A program made the translations under genes and the position numbers. From Breoghania sp963678585 (GTDB lineage Bacteria > Pseudomonadota > Alphaproteobacteria > Rhizobiales > Stappiaceae), in contig CAXXGA010000002.1 in the NCBI GenBank assembly GCA_963678585.2, forward strand, positions 2,790,001-2,854,000: a stretch of 64,000 nucleotides of DNA, in the 5' to 3' direction. Of this stretch, positions 1-8,474 are shown piece after piece (position 1 is the stretch's first letter; each line of letters opens with the position of its first letter). Below the pieces are notes generated by a model. It ran no database searches. It saw nothing but the letters and a program-made list of their open reading frames with translations, and was not told the origin of the DNA.

Positions 1-966
1 CGCGGTCGTGGCATAGACGAAGGACTGGTTCCACTGCAGATAGACGTCGAAATTGGGATAGGCGAGGAAGGCCGGGCCGTTGATCCCCATGGGCAGCAAC
101 AGCGAGGATTCCAGCCCCGTGGACCTCAGCTTGGACCCGTCGCGCTTCGTCACGCCCCATTTGGACCACGTGCCTTCCGAATGATGCACCTGAAGGCCTG
201 CCTCCTCCCACGGCATGGAGCGCGGCACGCGCACTTCCACCAGCCAGGGCTCGTTGGCCCGCCAGCCGTGGCTCTTGATGAGAGCCGCACCGGAAGCCAG
301 CACGTCCGGCACCTCACGCAGCAGGTCCACCCGGCCATTGCGGTTGTAGTCCACGCCAAGCTCGTAATAGTCCTTGGGCAGGAACTGGAGCTGGCCCAGC
401 TCGCCCGCCCACGCGCCGATCATCTGGTCGGCGCGAAGATCGCCGCGCTCGATGAGCTTCAGCGCGCTCATGAGCTGGTCGCGGAAAAGATCCGGGCGAC
501 GGCAGTCGAAGGCGAGCGTCGCCAGCGAGTTGAGAACCGGCAGATTGCCGATATTTGCGCCGAAATCGGTTTCCAGCCCCCAGAAGCCGACGATCACCGG
601 CCCCGGCACGCCGTATCTGCGCTCAAGATCCGCGAACTCCGTCGCATTCTCGCGCAACAGCCGCGTGCCGTGCTTCATCCGGTAGGACGAAACCATGCGG
701 TTGGAGAACTTCAGGAAAGACTGGGAAAAAACGCTCTGGGCGCGATCCTTGCGCACGATGGAAGGATCGAATTTCAGACCGTCCAGCGCCGAGGAAATCG
801 TGCGCCGCGAAAGACCTTCCGCCTTGGCCTCGGCCCGGAAGTCGTTCAGCCAGCGGTCGAAACTGCCCGTATTCCTGCATCCTGCGGCCTGCGCGGCGCC
901 CGCCGCTCCCGCCAGGGCCGCCCCCATCGCCACAAGACCCACCATTCCCGTTGCCAGTCGCCGCAT
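1..966 (-). CDS. Lytic murein transglycosylase, MltB/SltB family (3' part outside window)
   Basis: The start ATG is at 966 and the frame stays open to base 1, so 322 residues are visible and the C-terminus is missing. The N-terminus is a signal peptide (MRRLATGM, an Ala/Gly-rich core, cleavage near AQAAG). The body carries the MltB-type catalytic region: 'VIVGFWGLETDFG' holds the expected catalytic Glu, followed by 'MIGAWAGELGQLQFLPKDY' and 'DYNRNGRVDLL'. Enzymes of this family cleave the glycan strands of peptidoglycan in the periplasm, giving 1,6-anhydro ends. The family assignment is firm. Whether a C-terminal peptidoglycan-binding domain follows cannot be seen. Confidence 0.93.
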   Translation of the reverse strand, partial: MRRLATGMVGLVAMGAALAGAAGAAQAAGCRNTGSFDRWLNDFRAEAKAEGLSRRTISSALDGLKFDPSIVRKDRAQSVFSQSFLKFSNRMVSSYRMKHGTRLLRENATEFADLERRYGVPGPVIVGFWGLETDFGANIGNLPVLNSLATLAFDCRRPDLFRDQLMSALKLIERGDLRADQMIGAWAGELGQLQFLPKDYYELGVDYNRNGRVDLLREVPDVLASGAALIKSHGWRANEPWLVEVRVPRSMPWEEAGLQVHHSEGTWSKWGVTKRDGSKLRSTGLESSLLLPMGINGPAFLAYPNFDVYLQWNQSFVYATTA

Positions 967-1477
967 AGCACACTCCGTCATGATCTCAATTGCCGGGGAG
1001 TTTGCGTGATGCGGAATGACCGATCCCTCTCCCGCCGCGAACACCGCGTTCCCTGCTCCTTGTTCCCTGCCATGATGCGGCGCGCGCCGCAAGTGCGCTG
1101 AGCGCCCCTTCCGCACCGCCTGAAGACCGGCGAGGACCGCCCACAACGGCGAAAACCGCCCCCCGCCGTTCAAAAACAGGTGCAACGGGCGATTGCCGTT
1201 CCGCGAGCGGTGCAAATGGGCCACAAATTTCCGCAAAGTTTCCCAATTGTTTTTTTGACATATTCGCACAAGTGCCTATTCTATAAGCGTTGATTTGATG
1301 ATTTCTATTATTTGTATTATAGTTGACTGATTAATCGACAAGCACAGGCCGCACCAAGCGGCCCATAATTGGCAGAAACTGCAGAATTTGAAGAAATCCG
1401 AGAGAATAATTCGGAAACTGGCACATCATCCCATCGCCCCAGCTTTGTAGATTTGAGCAAAAGACAAGGCGATCACA
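967..1477. other. Intergenic region between transglycosylase and hpaR-like gene
   Basis: No convincing gene. The first ~200 bases are GC-rich and carry only shadow frames. From about 1240 the sequence turns AT-rich and looks like a promoter region for the rightward regulator, including a TTGACA hexamer and a GATTAATC palindrome near 1330. Confidence 0.6.
1255..1282 (+). promoter_or_regulatory. Candidate sigma-70-type promoter upstream of the MarR-family gene
   Basis: A perfect TTGACA (1255-1260) is followed after 16 bp by TATTCT (1277-1282) in an AT-rich stretch after a run of T. It lies about 195 bp before the TTG start at 1478, so it implies a long leader. Inferred from hexamer match only. 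Confidence 0.4.
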
Positions 1478-1990
1478 TTGACTGCACATCATTTGAACCC
1501 GGACCCAAAACCGCAGGTTGATTCCGGCGAATTGGACCTGCGTCCGTTACACCAGTCGCTCCCGATGCAACTCATGTCGGCGCGCGAGGAAGTCATGTTG
1601 CGCTTCCGCCCCTATCTGCACGCACACGGGCTGACCGACCAGCAATGGCGGATCATCCGGGCGCTTGCGGAAGTGGACCAGCGCGAGATTCTCGACCTCA
1701 GCGACGTGTGCGGCATCCACCCGGCAAGCCTTTCGCGCATCCTGCCCAAGCTGGACAGCGCCGGCATCATCAACCGGCGGCCGAACAAGGCCGACCAGCG
1801 CAGGGTCATTGTCACGCTGGCCGCAAAGGGGCGCACGCTCTACAATCGGATTGCCCCGGAATCGGAGCGCCTCTACCACGACATCACCTCCGACATCGGC
1901 CACGACCTCGTGCGCGAGGCCTATGACGTGCTGGAGCGGATGATCGAGGCGCTGCGCACAAAACGCGTGGCGGCGGCAGCCGGCGAGTGA
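1478..1990 (+). CDS. hpaR: MarR-family regulator, HpaR type (homoprotocatechuate operon regulator-like)
   Basis: 170 residues. The winged helix-turn-helix spans roughly residues 45-125, with 'LTDQQWRIIRALAEV', 'CGIHPASLSRILPKLDSAG' (recognition helix) and the wing 'RRPNKADQRRVIVTLAAKG'. These match the HpaR group of MarR repressors, which control aromatic-acid degradation genes and respond to the aromatic substrate. The start used is TTG at 1478, with an AAGG-like site 9 bases upstream. An internal ATG at Met29 would give a protein nearer the usual ~145-150 residues, so the N-terminus is uncertain. No hpa catabolic genes are visible, so the target is not identifiable here. Confidence 0.82.
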   Translation: MTAHHLNPDPKPQVDSGELDLRPLHQSLPMQLMSAREEVMLRFRPYLHAHGLTDQQWRIIRALAEVDQREILDLSDVCGIHPASLSRILPKLDSAGIINRRPNKADQRRVIVTLAAKGRTLYNRIAPESERLYHDITSDIGHDLVREAYDVLERMIEALRTKRVAAAAGE

Positions 1991-2418
1991 GGGTACAGGC
2001 GTAACGCAAGGAGCATTTCGATTGGATCGGCCCTCCCCGATCCAACCGCTCCGGCGGCCTGTGCTTCCCGCCCGAAGCCCGTCACGCTCACAAATCGACG
2101 CGCCAGAGACCCGACGCGCCGATGAACCGTCGCATCAGACCGGCTCATGAATCAGGATCACTCGTCGTATCCGAACCGTTCATGAGATCGGCCCGATGAA
2201 GGTGCGGGCCCGACGAGGCTGTGTGTCGCCATAATCGGCACCGCACAGAATGGGCCACCGGGGGCGTATCACGCCAGGCCCCCGAGGCAGCAGGCATCAG
2301 CCGCGCGTATCCGCGCCCTCACACATTTCCCGGCGTTTCCTGACATCCCCGATATTCCCTGACAAATCCCCGCGCGTCCTCGCAGAACCCGGCATGACAC
2401 GGGGCGATTTTCGCTGTC
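1991..2418. other. Intergenic region with a short perfect hairpin
   Basis: Between two converging genes. TTGGATCGG (2022-2030) and CCGATCCAA (2037-2045) form a perfect 9-bp stem just after the hpaR-like stop. It has no T tract, so it is at best a weak terminator. I see no gene in the remainder. Confidence 0.5.
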
Positions 2419-4443
2419 TCAGGGACGCACATGCACGAGCAGCGGCCGCTGGCGTTCGGCGCCGGGGTCTTCCGGCGCGGTCTCCGCATGGCCGACCTGT
2501 GCAAACAGTTTCAGGACCGCGCGCACATCGTTGATCGGGGCGGGCACATCGTGCGGCAGCGCGACGATGGGCAATTCCTTCTTGCGCTCCAGCGCCAGCG
2601 TGATCAGCACCAGCGGGTCGCGCTGGCCGTCTTGCGCCGTCACCAGCGTGTCGGTCGCCCATGCGCGCAGCACCAGCCGTCCCTTGTCCTGCGGGCTCGG
2701 CAGCGTTGCGCTGAGATCGGCCAGCCGTCCCTCGTGCAGGGAAGGGCGTGGCAGCAGGGCATCGAGTTCGTTGCTGCCGTCGGAATAGGCCAGCACATCG
2801 ACCCATGACCATGTCGGCACGATCTGCCAGCCGTTTTCCTGCATCAGGCCCCGCAGCACGCTGAGTGAGCCGACCCATTGCGCGATGAAGGGTTCGCCGG
2901 TCTCGCCCGTCAGTTCCACACGGCGTTCCGGCAGCGTTTTCCAGCCGACATCGTGCCAGTAGTCCTGCGTGATCACATTGGCATGCGTGGGCTGGCTGTA
3001 GAACAGCATCGCCGTTGCGTGGCCTTGCGTGACATAGACGGCGGAGACCGCGGCATAGATCGCCAGCGACACCAGCCCGAGCGGCACCGGGGCGATCCGG
3101 CTTGCGCGCGTCGCCTCCAGCGCCAGCGCGAAGGCCGCCGTCATGGTGATGCCGAACAGCAAGCCGCCCGCCACATCCGAGGGCCAGTGCGCCCCCAGAT
3201 AGATGCGCGAACAGGCGATCGCCACGATGAGCGCGCCCGCGCAGGCAAACAGCACCGCCTTGCCCCAGCGCCCCACGCCAAGTCCCATAAGCACCGCAAG
3301 GATGCCAAAGACGACGGTGGCCAGCGTCGCGTGACCTGAAGGGAAACTGTAGAGGTCGGCGCTGCCGAGAATTTCCTCCGGCCGCGCCCGCTGCAGCAGA
3401 ATTTTCATGAAGGGCACGAACAATGCGGCGGACATCATGGTCAGGGCGGCGGCCCCGGCAATCGTCCAGGCCCGCCGCGCGGCGAGCCAGGCCACGATCA
3501 CCGCTCCCAGCACCACCAGCACCGTGCCGTCGCCGATCATGGTCAGCACCACCATCACCCGGTCTGCCGGCATGTTGCGCACCGACTGCATCAGGTTGGC
3601 GATGGCAAGATCGATATAGATCATGGAATCGCGCGCGATCAGGTCTTCCAGCAGCGAGACGAAGCCGATCCCGGCTGCGGCCAGAACCGCGCTCAGCGCC
3701 ACCACCCTGAGGGCCTTGGGATTCTCGGGCGAAAGCGTGTCCGCCAGCCATTGCCAGATCCTGCCGGGCCTGCGGGCCGCAGCTTCCACGAAGCGCGTCT
3801 GGAGCCGCACGAGCGGGGGAATGGAACTCATCACCACGATCCGGATGAGCCACGCGGTGATGAACACCGCCCCGATGAGCACGAACAGCACCAGCGCGAA
3901 ACGGCCCGAAACCTGGCTCGCCACCGCCAGCCCGCGGCCGATGAAGACGCCGGGCATCAGGTGCGCGAGCGACCAGAAGAAGGCGGAGATCACATTGATG
4001 GTGGCAAAGCGGGTATTGCTCATGCCCATCATGCCGGCGATGCCGGGGATGACAGCCTTCACGCCGGGCACGAAGCGCCCGATGGCGATGGACTTGCCGC
4101 CATGGTCGGCGAAGAAATCCTCACTCTTGCGCACCAGCCCCGGATATTGGGAAAGCGGCCACATGCGCTTGAGCTTCTCGCCATAGATGCGCCCGGCCCA
4201 ATAGGAAACGGCGTCGCCGGTAATCGCGCCCAGCAAGGTCGCGACGAAGATCGGCCAGAAATCCAGCTTGCCGCCGCCCACCAGCGTTCCCACCCCCACC
4301 AGAACCACGGTGGAGGGCACGAACAGGCCGATGATCAGCAGCGCCTCGCCCATGGAAATGAGAAAGACGACGGCAATGGACAGGTGCGGATTATCGCCCA
4401 GATAGGCGATCACCCAGTTCGCCAGATCCATCGTGAAGTCCAT
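2419..4443 (-). CDS. DedA / PAP2 phosphatase / LssY C-terminal fusion membrane protein
   Basis: 674 residues from the ATG at 4443, which has an AAGG site 7 bases upstream; an in-frame ATG at 4500 would add 19 residues. Residues ~1-200 are a DedA (SNARE-associated) membrane domain, with 'GEALLIIGLFVPS' and 'GRFVPGVKAVIPGIAGMMGM'. Residues ~260-430 are a PAP2 lipid-phosphatase domain with all three motifs: 'KILLQRARP', 'PSGH' and 'SRIYLGAHWPSD'. The last ~230 residues resemble the LssY C-terminal domain. DedA proteins are linked to lipid-carrier flipping and PAP2 enzymes dephosphorylate lipid phosphates, so the fusion may flip and dephosphorylate a lipid such as undecaprenyl pyrophosphate. That combined role is inference. 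No operon partner. Confidence 0.9.
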   Translation of the reverse strand: MDFTMDLANWVIAYLGDNPHLSIAVVFLISMGEALLIIGLFVPSTVVLVGVGTLVGGGKLDFWPIFVATLLGAITGDAVSYWAGRIYGEKLKRMWPLSQYPGLVRKSEDFFADHGGKSIAIGRFVPGVKAVIPGIAGMMGMSNTRFATINVISAFFWSLAHLMPGVFIGRGLAVASQVSGRFALVLFVLIGAVFITAWLIRIVVMSSIPPLVRLQTRFVEAAARRPGRIWQWLADTLSPENPKALRVVALSAVLAAAGIGFVSLLEDLIARDSMIYIDLAIANLMQSVRNMPADRVMVVLTMIGDGTVLVVLGAVIVAWLAARRAWTIAGAAALTMMSAALFVPFMKILLQRARPEEILGSADLYSFPSGHATLATVVFGILAVLMGLGVGRWGKAVLFACAGALIVAIACSRIYLGAHWPSDVAGGLLFGITMTAAFALALEATRASRIAPVPLGLVSLAIYAAVSAVYVTQGHATAMLFYSQPTHANVITQDYWHDVGWKTLPERRVELTGETGEPFIAQWVGSLSVLRGLMQENGWQIVPTWSWVDVLAYSDGSNELDALLPRPSLHEGRLADLSATLPSPQDKGRLVLRAWATDTLVTAQDGQRDPLVLITLALERKKELPIVALPHDVPAPINDVRAVLKLFAQVGHAETAPEDPGAERQRPLLVHVRP

Positions 4444-4635
4444 GGGGCAGCCTTGCGATCCCGTCGCCTTGAAATTCCTGTGACCCGGCGGCGGGAACAT
4501 GCGCCACCGGCACTCAAGGGCTATCTAGTCCGATAGGAGAGGAATTTACAGAACAAACAACACAGCAGTTTTACGGTTCAGATAGATCCCTGATACGACG
4601 GGAGAAAGCAAGCCGCTTGTCGGCCCATGGACAAA

Positions 4636-4670
4636 TGAAAGGGGGCGGCGCGTAGACGCGCCGCCCCCCT
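4636..4670 (-). terminator. Rho-independent terminator of the NMT1-type binding protein gene
   Basis: A 12-bp GC stem (GGGGGCGGCGCG at 4641-4652 with its complement at 4657-4668) and a 4-base loop. On the minus strand it is followed by TTTCATTT. It lies about 40 bases past the stop at 4707 and would end the leftward pyrimidine-locus transcript. Confidence 0.8.
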
Positions 4671-4706
4671 CAAATCGTTTTCGACCAAAGCCTGACAGAA
4701 CGTACC

Positions 4707-5699
4707 TTAGAGCGCCTTGTCGGAGACGACGTGGGTCCAGGCGCCTTCCGGCTTCTTGGTGATGACCGGATCGGAACCGCCCGAAAGAAGCGTCTCCACC
4801 GTGCGTTCATAGTCGGCGACATCCAGCGCACCGTTGGTGCCTTCGGTCAGCTTGTTGATCTCGCGAACCATGCGGCGCTGGTGCTTTTCGGTCTGGGCGC
4901 CCGAGGCATCGTTCTCAAGCACGATGTCGGCGGCCTCGTCCGGGTTCTCGCGGGCATATTCCCAGCCCTTCATCGAAGCCTTGACGAAACGGGCCATCTT
5001 GTCGACGAAAGCCTCGTCCTTGAGGTTGTCTTCCAGCACATAGAGACCGTCCTCCAGCGTCGCGACGCCCTGGTCCTCGTACTTGAAGACGAGCAGGTCG
5101 TCCTCGGAGATGCCCGCATCGATGACCTGCCAGTACTCGTTGTAGGTCATGGTGGAGATGCAGGCCGCCTGCTTCTGGAGAAGCGGGTCCACGTTGAAGC
5201 CCTGCTTCAGGACCTCCACGCCCTCCGCGCCGCCGTCGGTCGGCATCTTCAGGTGCGCCATCCACGACAGGAACGGATATTCGTTGCCGTAGAACCAGAC
5301 GCCCAGCGTCTTGCCCTTGAAGTCTTCCGGCGTCTCGATGCCGCTTTCCTTCAGGCAGGTCAGCATCATGCCCGAGGACTTGAACGGCTGGGCGATATTG
5401 ACCAGCGGCACGCCCTTTTCACGCGAAGCCAGCGCCGACGGCATCCAGTCCACGATGACGTCCGCACCGCCACCGGCGATGACCTGCGGCGGAGCAATGT
5501 CCGGGCCGCCCGGCTTGATGGTGACGTCGAGGCCCTCTTCCTCGTAGAAGCCCTTGTCCTTGGCCACATAATAGCCGGCGAACTGGCCCTGCGTGACCCA
5601 CTTGAGCTGCAGGGTCACCTCGTCGGCGGCCTGCGCCGCAGACATCCCAAGTCCGGCGGCAAGGGCGAACGCCCCAAGCATAACTTTCTTCATGTCCAC
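4707..5699 (-). CDS. ABC transporter substrate-binding protein, NMT1/THI5-like
   Basis: 330 residues with a clear signal peptide (MDMKKVMLGAFALAAG... cleaved near AQAADE). The mature part matches the NMT1/THI5-like periplasmic binding family: 'LQLKWVTQGQFAGYYVAKDK', 'GFYEEEGLDVTIKPGGPDI' and 'VIVDWMPSALASREKG'. Family members bind pyrimidine precursors, riboflavin, taurine or similar compounds. The gene is last in a leftward set with two permeases and an ATPase, close to dihydropyrimidinase, preTA and rutR. A pyrimidine or breakdown intermediate is therefore the likely ligand (inference from context). A second NMT1-type protein at 51.8 kb sits in a thiamine context, so the family alone does not fix the substrate. 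Confidence 0.9.
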   Translation of the reverse strand: MDMKKVMLGAFALAAGLGMSAAQAADEVTLQLKWVTQGQFAGYYVAKDKGFYEEEGLDVTIKPGGPDIAPPQVIAGGGADVIVDWMPSALASREKGVPLVNIAQPFKSSGMMLTCLKESGIETPEDFKGKTLGVWFYGNEYPFLSWMAHLKMPTDGGAEGVEVLKQGFNVDPLLQKQAACISTMTYNEYWQVIDAGISEDDLLVFKYEDQGVATLEDGLYVLEDNLKDEAFVDKMARFVKASMKGWEYARENPDEAADIVLENDASGAQTEKHQRRMVREINKLTEGTNGALDVADYERTVETLLSGGSDPVITKKPEGAWTHVVSDKAL

Positions 5700-5741
5700 T
5701 CTTCTCCCTCTGGTGTCGGCACCCGCGCACCTTTGTGTTTG

Positions 5742-6908
5742 CTATGTGCGGAACGACGGATGCCAGAACGTGAATACCCTCTCCAAAAGCGTCATTACCC
5801 CGTAGAAGATCGAGCCCGCCAAGGCGGCGACCGCGATCTCGGCCCACACCATGTCGACATTCATACGGCCGACTTCGGTGGAGATGCGAAAGCCCATCCC
5901 GACGGTGGGCGTGCCGAAGAACTCCGCCACGATCGCGCCGATGAGCGCCAGCGTGGAGTTGATCTTCAAGGCGTTGAAAATGAACGGCAGCGCCTGCGGC
6001 AGGCGCAGCTTCACCAGCGACTGCCAGTAGGAGGCCGCATAGGTGCGCATCAGGTCGCGCTGCATGTGATCGGAGGCCGCCAGTCCCGAGACCGTGTTCA
6101 CCAGCATCGGGAAGAAGGTCATGATAATCACGACCGCGGCCTTGGACGGCCAGTCGAAGCCGAACCACATCACCATGATCGGCGCGACGCCGACGATGGG
6201 AAGGGCCGAGACGAGATTGCCGACCGGCAACAGCCCGCGGCGCAGGAACGGCACCCGGTCCACCAGAATGGCGAGAACGAAGCCCGACCCGCAGCCGATG
6301 GCGTAGCCGATCAGCACGGCCTTCAGGAAGGTCTGGCGGAAGTCGTCCCAAAGCGGGTTCGGGAAACCGCCGACGAGCCTTACCCAGATTTCGTTGGGCG
6401 CAGGCAGCAGCACCTTCGGCACGCCGAAGCCCGTCACCAGCGCCTGCCACAGGATCAGCACCCACACGCCGAAGAGAAGCGGAATGACCACCGCAACGAC
6501 CCGCTGGATACCCTTGGAGGTGAACCTGCGATTGGCGAGCCGGTCCACGAACTGCCAGGCGGTCAGCCATGCCGCGACCAGCAGCGCCCAGAAGCCGCCG
6601 CCTGCCGCCCCCGCATGGCCGGAAAGCGCCGACAGCAGTTCCCATGCTCCCAGATGCGCGGTGAGCGCGATCAACGCATCGCCCGCAAGACCGTCGAACC
6701 AACCCATCTTGTGCGCAGGATTCATGAGCGAGATCACGTTCTGCGCCGAGATCAGGAAGACCAGCAGCATGAAGATCATCACGCCCGTCTCGTCCCAGAC
6801 GGTGACCGGCCCGGCCGCACCAGTAAAAAGCGGCAGCACCAGCCCGAAGGCGGCGGCGAAGCCCCCGCCCATCAACAGGAGACGCTTGAAGATTTCCGTG
6901 AACGTCAT
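5742..6908 (-). CDS. ABC transporter permease (BPD-type, NMT1/SsuC-like)
   Basis: 388 residues. The C-terminal ~250 are a BPD-type permease domain with the EAA-like motif ('GLAASDHMQRDLMRTYAASY' then 'KLRLPQALPFIFNALK'). About 130 extra N-terminal residues add two or three predicted membrane spans, so it is longer than the usual ~260-residue permease. It overlaps the upstream permease by 4 bases (ATGA) and ends 42 bases before the binding-protein gene. With its partner it should form the heterodimeric channel of the importer. Confidence 0.88.
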   Translation of the reverse strand: MTFTEIFKRLLLMGGGFAAAFGLVLPLFTGAAGPVTVWDETGVMIFMLLVFLISAQNVISLMNPAHKMGWFDGLAGDALIALTAHLGAWELLSALSGHAGAAGGGFWALLVAAWLTAWQFVDRLANRRFTSKGIQRVVAVVIPLLFGVWVLILWQALVTGFGVPKVLLPAPNEIWVRLVGGFPNPLWDDFRQTFLKAVLIGYAIGCGSGFVLAILVDRVPFLRRGLLPVGNLVSALPIVGVAPIMVMWFGFDWPSKAAVVIIMTFFPMLVNTVSGLAASDHMQRDLMRTYAASYWQSLVKLRLPQALPFIFNALKINSTLALIGAIVAEFFGTPTVGMGFRISTEVGRMNVDMVWAEIAVAALAGSIFYGVMTLLERVFTFWHPSFRT

Positions 6909-7786
6909 CGCGCCATCCCCATCCGCTTGAGAACCATGGTGTTGGCGACGCCGACCAGCGCCACCAGCACCGCCGCCATGACGGAGGCCGCGATCAGCGC
7001 CGACCAGATCTGCACGGTCTGACCGTAATAGGAGCCCGACAGAAGCCGCGCGCCAAGCCCCGCGACAGCGCCCGTCGGCAGTTCACCGACGATGGCGCCC
7101 ACCAGCGAGGCTGCGACCGCGATCTTCATGGAGGTGAAGAGGTAGGGCACCGCATAGGGAAAGCGCAGCTTCCAGAAGACCTGCCCCTTGGAGGCGTTGT
7201 AGGTGCGCATGAGATCGAGATGCAGGATCTCCGGCGACCTCAGGCCCTTCACCATGCCCACGGTCACGGGGAAGAAGGAGAGATAGGTTGAAATGAACGC
7301 CTTCGGCAGCAGCCCCGATATGCCCACCGCGTTCAGCACCACGATGATCATCGGCGCAATCGCGAGGATCGGGATCGTCTGCGAGGAGATCACCCACGGC
7401 ATCAGCGACTTGTCGAGGACGCGCGAATGCACGATGCCAACCGCCAGCACGATGCCCAGCACGGTGCCGATGATGAAGCCCAGCATGGTGGAGGAAAGCG
7501 TGATGCCCGCATGATAGATCAGGCTGCGCTTGGAGGTGATCTTCTTCAGGACGGTCGTCTTCCAGATCTCCTCCGCCACCTGATGCGGTGCGGGGAGAAC
7601 AGGCCGGTCCTGATTGAGCGTATCGGTGACAAGCTGCGTCACCGGCACATTCTCGATATGCCCACGCTTGTAGGTATCCATCTGGAACGGCGCGTTCAGA
7701 TAGACCGCCCCCGCATACCAGATCGCGATAATGGCAAGGACCACCACGAGGACGGGGCCGGTCTTGCCTGCGAAAAGACGGCTCAT
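6905..7786 (-). CDS. ABC transporter permease (BPD-type)
   Basis: 293 residues from the ATG at 7786; an in-frame ATG at 7816 would add 10 residues. One N-terminal span (VLVVVLAIIAIWYAGAVYLN) is followed by the BPD permease core with 'LDLMRTYNASKGQVFWKLRF' (EAA loop) and several spans. It pairs with the adjoining permease, overlapping it by 4 bases. The ATPase gene lies upstream but is separated by a small membrane-protein gene and ~690 bp of repeats. The system therefore may have been one operon before the repeats arrived (inference). Confidence 0.88.
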   Translation of the reverse strand: MSRLFAGKTGPVLVVVLAIIAIWYAGAVYLNAPFQMDTYKRGHIENVPVTQLVTDTLNQDRPVLPAPHQVAEEIWKTTVLKKITSKRSLIYHAGITLSSTMLGFIIGTVLGIVLAVGIVHSRVLDKSLMPWVISSQTIPILAIAPMIIVVLNAVGISGLLPKAFISTYLSFFPVTVGMVKGLRSPEILHLDLMRTYNASKGQVFWKLRFPYAVPYLFTSMKIAVAASLVGAIVGELPTGAVAGLGARLLSGSYYGQTVQIWSALIAASVMAAVLVALVGVANTMVLKRMGMAR

Positions 7787-7865
7787 GCGACGGCCCTCCG
7801 ATACATCATCCCACAAGCCGAGAGACCTTCCCGCCCGCCTTCACAGGCCGGAAGGCCTGCCTGCC

Positions 7866-7979
7866 CCCTCTCCCATGGGGAGAGGGTTGGGGTGAGGGGT
7901 GTCGGGTTATCATGGATACGGAGATATCCCATCCCCTCACCCGGGCCTGCGGCCCGACCTCTCCCCATGGGAGAGGTGC
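7866..7979. repeat. Paired palindromic repeat, family E (CCTCTCCCATGG type)
   Basis: The left arm (about 7866-7905) has CCCTCTCCCATGGGGAGAGG followed by GGTGAGGGGTG. The right arm (about 7929-7979) is the same in inverted orientation, with an extra inner hairpin CGGGCCTGCGGCCCG. A third arm of this family lies alone at 13567-13615 with a different inner hairpin (CGAACC gaa GGTTCG). Outer arms are conserved while the inner stem varies and stays paired. Confidence 0.85.
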
Positions 7980-8021
7980 ATGGCGTCAACGGCCAACGGA
8001 CAGAGCCAGCCACACATTCGA

Positions 8022-8242
8022 TGTCATCCCGGCCCCATTTTTTAAGATTGGGCCGGGATCCATTACCCTCGCATCCCGGGAAGGTCCCGCCCCGGCGTGT
8101 CGCAGACACGCACCTTCGGCCCGAGCCTCGTGGCGCCCTTGCGGGCCCCAGACGCGCGCATCCACTCGCCGGATCATGTTCAGCAAATGCTGCACCGCTA
8201 ATGGATCCCGGCCCAATCTTAAAAAATGGGGCCGGGATGACA
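8022..8242. repeat. Perfect 44-bp inverted repeat, family B (GTCATCCCGGCCC type)
   Basis: Bases 8022-8065 and 8199-8242 are exact reverse complements over 44 bases, separated by 133 bp. Each arm is itself a hairpin: ATCCCGGCCC and GGGCCGGGAT flank an AT-rich loop containing TTTTTT/AAAAAA. The arms begin GTCAT and end ATCCATTA. The spacer shows no gene. Confidence 0.92.
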
Positions 8243-8298
8243 CTGAGTATGGGGCGGCTAGCATGGATGCAGTCCGCCCCTCGCCTCCCCCGCTCCAC

Positions 8299-8392
8299 CG
8301 TCATTGCCCGGCGCAGTCCGGGCAATCCATTGCCGCCCGCACCACGCGCTGCACGCCCGGATGGATCACCCGGACTGCGCCGGGTGATGACG
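8299..8392. repeat. Paired palindromic repeat, family C (GTCATTGCCCGG type)
   Basis: The left arm 8299-8330 (CGTCATTGCCCGG...CCGGGCAATCCAT) and right arm 8361-8392 (ATGGATCACCCGG...CCGGGTGATGACG) are inverted copies. They differ at stem positions where each arm keeps its own pairing: TTGCCCGG/CCGGGCAA versus TCACCCGG/CCGGGTGA. Spacer is 30 bp. Confidence 0.88.
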
Positions 8393-8474
8393 GCGGAAGG
8401 ATCCCCGGCTCCCTTGCCGCAGCTCGCCCTGATGGCCCCACCCTCTGCAATCCTCAAAACTGTGCCCCATCCCC

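Noticed and set aside
4731..7022. 763-codon plus-strand frame opposite the ABC binding protein and permease genes
   Set aside because: Runs across several clear minus-strand genes and has shadow composition.
7866..8392. Possible CRISPR array
   Set aside because: Repeats are inverted pairs of several families with irregular spacing, not direct repeats with uniform spacers, and no cas gene is present.
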